DNA from: Lysobacter sp. ISL-50 | Lineage (GTDB): Bacteria > Pseudomonadota > Gammaproteobacteria > Xanthomonadales > Xanthomonadaceae | Direction: 5' to 3' | DNA: 64,000 bases | NCBI RefSeq assembly: GCF_018612875.1 | Contig: NZ_JAGGRI010000005.1 | Location: forward strand, 56,568-120,567 | In this document: piece after piece, positions 62,689-64,000 of the stretch | Position numbering within the stretch: position 1 is the first letter of the stretch | How the letters are laid out: every line of letters begins with the position of its first letter | The notes under the pieces: generated by a model | What the model was told of the DNA's origin: nothing | What the model saw: only the letters and a program-made list of their open reading frames with translations | The model's database searches: none | Position numbers and translations under genes: made by a program

Positions 62689-63935
62689 GCCGCGCCTTGC
62701 GCTGGCTGCCGCCGATCTGGCGCGAAGCGGTCGAGGAACTGTGGCGGCGGCGTCTGCGCACCCTGCTGACCTTGCTCGGCATGATCTTCGGCGTCGGCGC
62801 GATCGTGGCGATGCAGGCGGTCGGCGAAGGCAGCCGGCGCGAAGCGCTGCGCCTGGTCGAAAGCCTGGGCCTCAACAATCTGATCGCCGAGGCCAAGCCG
62901 CAGGACGAAAACAGCCTGCGCGAGACCCGCGCGCGCAGCCTGGGCCTGAGCCTGGCCGACGCGGACGCCGCGCTGGCGGTGGTGCCCGGCGCGCAGCGCT
63001 ACGCCGCGGAGAAACCGATCCGCACCCATTCGGTCTTCAGCGACGCCGGCCGCAGCGATGCCCAGGCCAGCGGCGTGAGCCCGGACTATTTCGACTTGTC
63101 GTCGCTGCGCATCGCCAAGGGCCGCGCCTTGACCGACGCCGACGATCGCGCCCTGGCCGCGGTCGCGGTGTTGGGCCATCAGGCGGCGGCGGACCTGTTT
63201 CCCGGCGTGGACCCCATCGGCCAGGACCTGAAGGTCAACCACGTGTGGCTGCAAGTGGTCGGCGTGCTGGCCGATCGCGACCTGAGCAAGGATCAGTTCG
63301 AAGGCGTGCAGTTGGGGCTGGAGAGCAACCGCGTGTATCTGCCGCTGGCCAGCGCGCGGGCGCGCTTCAAGTTCCAGCCACAGGAGGACGAGGTCGATCG
63401 CTTCGTGCTGCGCTTGCGCGATCCCTCGCAACTCGCCGCCGGCGCGCGGGTGCTGTCGACCGTGCTCAATCAGCGCCACGCCGGCATGCCCGACTTCCGC
63501 CTGGTGGTGCCGCAGCAATTGTTCCAGCAGCATCAGAAAACGCAGCGCATCTTCCGCGTGGTGATGGGCGCGATCGCCGGCGTGAGCCTGTTGGTGGGCG
63601 GCATCGGCATCATGAACATCATGCTCGCCAACGTGCTGGAGCGGCGGCGCGAGATCGGCCTGCTGCGCGCGCTCGGCGCGCGGCGGCGCGACGTGATCGC
63701 GCAGTTCCTGCGCGAAGCGACGGTGATCTGCGTGTCGGGCGCGGCATTGGGGTTGTTGTTCGGGGTCGCGCTGGCGTATCTGATCGCCGCCTTCGCCGGC
63801 TGGCAGGTGGCGTGGGCGCCGATCCCGGTGTTGCTGTCGGCGCTGTTCTGCGCCGCGGTGGGTCTGGGCTTCGGCGTGTATCCGGCGCGGCAGGCGGCCA
63901 GGCTGGACCCGATCGCGGCGCTGCGCCACGACTGA
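62685..63935 (+). CDS. FtsX/MacB-type ABC permease
   Basis: A 416-residue permease. The first membrane helix (LRTLLTLLGMIFGVGAIVAM) is followed by the MacB periplasmic domain to about residue 280. Three C-terminal helices follow (FRVVMGAIAGVSLLVGGIGI; EATVICVSGAALGLLFGVAL; IPVLLSALFCAAVGLGFGVY) with the closing PARQAARLDPIAALRHD. GTG 62685 overlaps adaptor 3. MacB usually fuses ATPase and permease; here they are separate genes. No outer-membrane TolC gene is in the window. Confidence 0.92.
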   Translation: MSRALRWLPPIWREAVEELWRRRLRTLLTLLGMIFGVGAIVAMQAVGEGSRREALRLVESLGLNNLIAEAKPQDENSLRETRARSLGLSLADADAALAVVPGAQRYAAEKPIRTHSVFSDAGRSDAQASGVSPDYFDLSSLRIAKGRALTDADDRALAAVAVLGHQAAADLFPGVDPIGQDLKVNHVWLQVVGVLADRDLSKDQFEGVQLGLESNRVYLPLASARARFKFQPQEDEVDRFVLRLRDPSQLAAGARVLSTVLNQRHAGMPDFRLVVPQQLFQQHQKTQRIFRVVMGAIAGVSLLVGGIGIMNIMLANVLERRREIGLLRALGARRRDVIAQFLREATVICVSGAALGLLFGVALAYLIAAFAGWQVAWAPIPVLLSALFCAAVGLGFGVYPARQAARLDPIAALRHD

Positions 63936-63947
63936 CGTCGATGCGGA

Positions 63948-64000
63948 TTCCCCCCTTTGAAAAAGGGGGGCCAGGGGGAATTTGCTTTGGGGCTGTCCTA
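63948..64000. repeat. Family A element at the window edge
   Basis: TTCCCCCCTTTGAAAAAGGG then GGGCCAGGGGGAATTTGC continues the family seen at 469, 24.0, 27.7 and 54.6 kb. It may be the first half of another facing pair beyond the window. Confidence 0.75.

Overview
The window is high-GC proteobacterial chromosome. Gene content and style point to the Xanthomonadaceae, most likely Lysobacter or a close relative. The clues are a type IV secretion effector carrying the Xanthomonas-type XVIPCD tail, a linked zwf-pgl-edd-eda and N-acetylglucosamine (nag) locus of the kind known in xanthomonads, a large secreted subtilase, DUF4189 proteins, and many short intergenic repeat families. No rRNA, tRNA, CRISPR array, transposase or phage gene was recognised. 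The genus is an inference.

Layout. 1-2.6 kb: 3' end of a gamma-glutamyltranspeptidase, a repeat-rich gap, an ATP-grasp enzyme and a gamma-glutamylcyclotransferase-like protein. 2.7-8.6 kb (minus strand): a response regulator, VirB5, VirB6, a DUF4189 protein plus the remnant of a second copy, a membrane protein, a lipoprotein (probable immunity protein) and a lipase with a C-terminal XVIPCD. This is a bacterial-killing type IV secretion effector module with a partial set of channel genes. 8.9-19.2 kb: a Ycf46-like AAA+ ATPase, an AEC transporter, a secreted S8 protease with a clear terminator, a ParA-like ATPase, SixA, a YceI-like protein and a phospholipase-D lipoprotein. 19.3-22.1 kb: an AT-richer pair of unknown secreted proteins, a membrane protein and a tiny Thr/Asn/Tyr-rich ORF. 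22.4-33.3 kb: a thioesterase, a LacI regulator, eda, a HAD phosphatase, edd, pgl and zwf on the minus strand, divergent from a GntR regulator, the SIS-type glucosamine-6-phosphate deaminase and nagA. Together these take GlcNAc-6-P to fructose-6-P and glucose-6-P to pyruvate plus glyceraldehyde-3-P.

33.3-43.4 kb: a 157-bp tandem repeat, a secreted amidohydrolase, a membrane sulfatase-like transferase, an orphan Imm51 protein, a fused 1230-residue indolepyruvate oxidoreductase and a YjjJ/HipA-type kinase with a large palindrome at its promoter. 43.4-47.1 kb: an ECF sigma/anti-sigma pair divergent from a catalase-like peroxidase and cytochrome b561, with mirror-image ECF promoter motifs between them, then a small monooxygenase behind an orphan Tat leader ORF. 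47.3-56.7 kb: an M61 aminopeptidase, a serine hydrolase, an FAD protein, OpgD and MnmG. 56.9-57.2 kb: a sigma-54-type promoter followed by a strong terminator (candidate small RNA) and a second symmetrical terminator. 57.4-64 kb: two small lipoproteins and an ABC export operon with three successive adaptor proteins.

The most notable leads are the XVIPCD effector/immunity module with virB5-virB6, the sigma-54 small-RNA candidate, the divergent ECF promoter pair, the three-adaptor exporter, and the composite repeats, one of which sits directly against the mnmG start codon.
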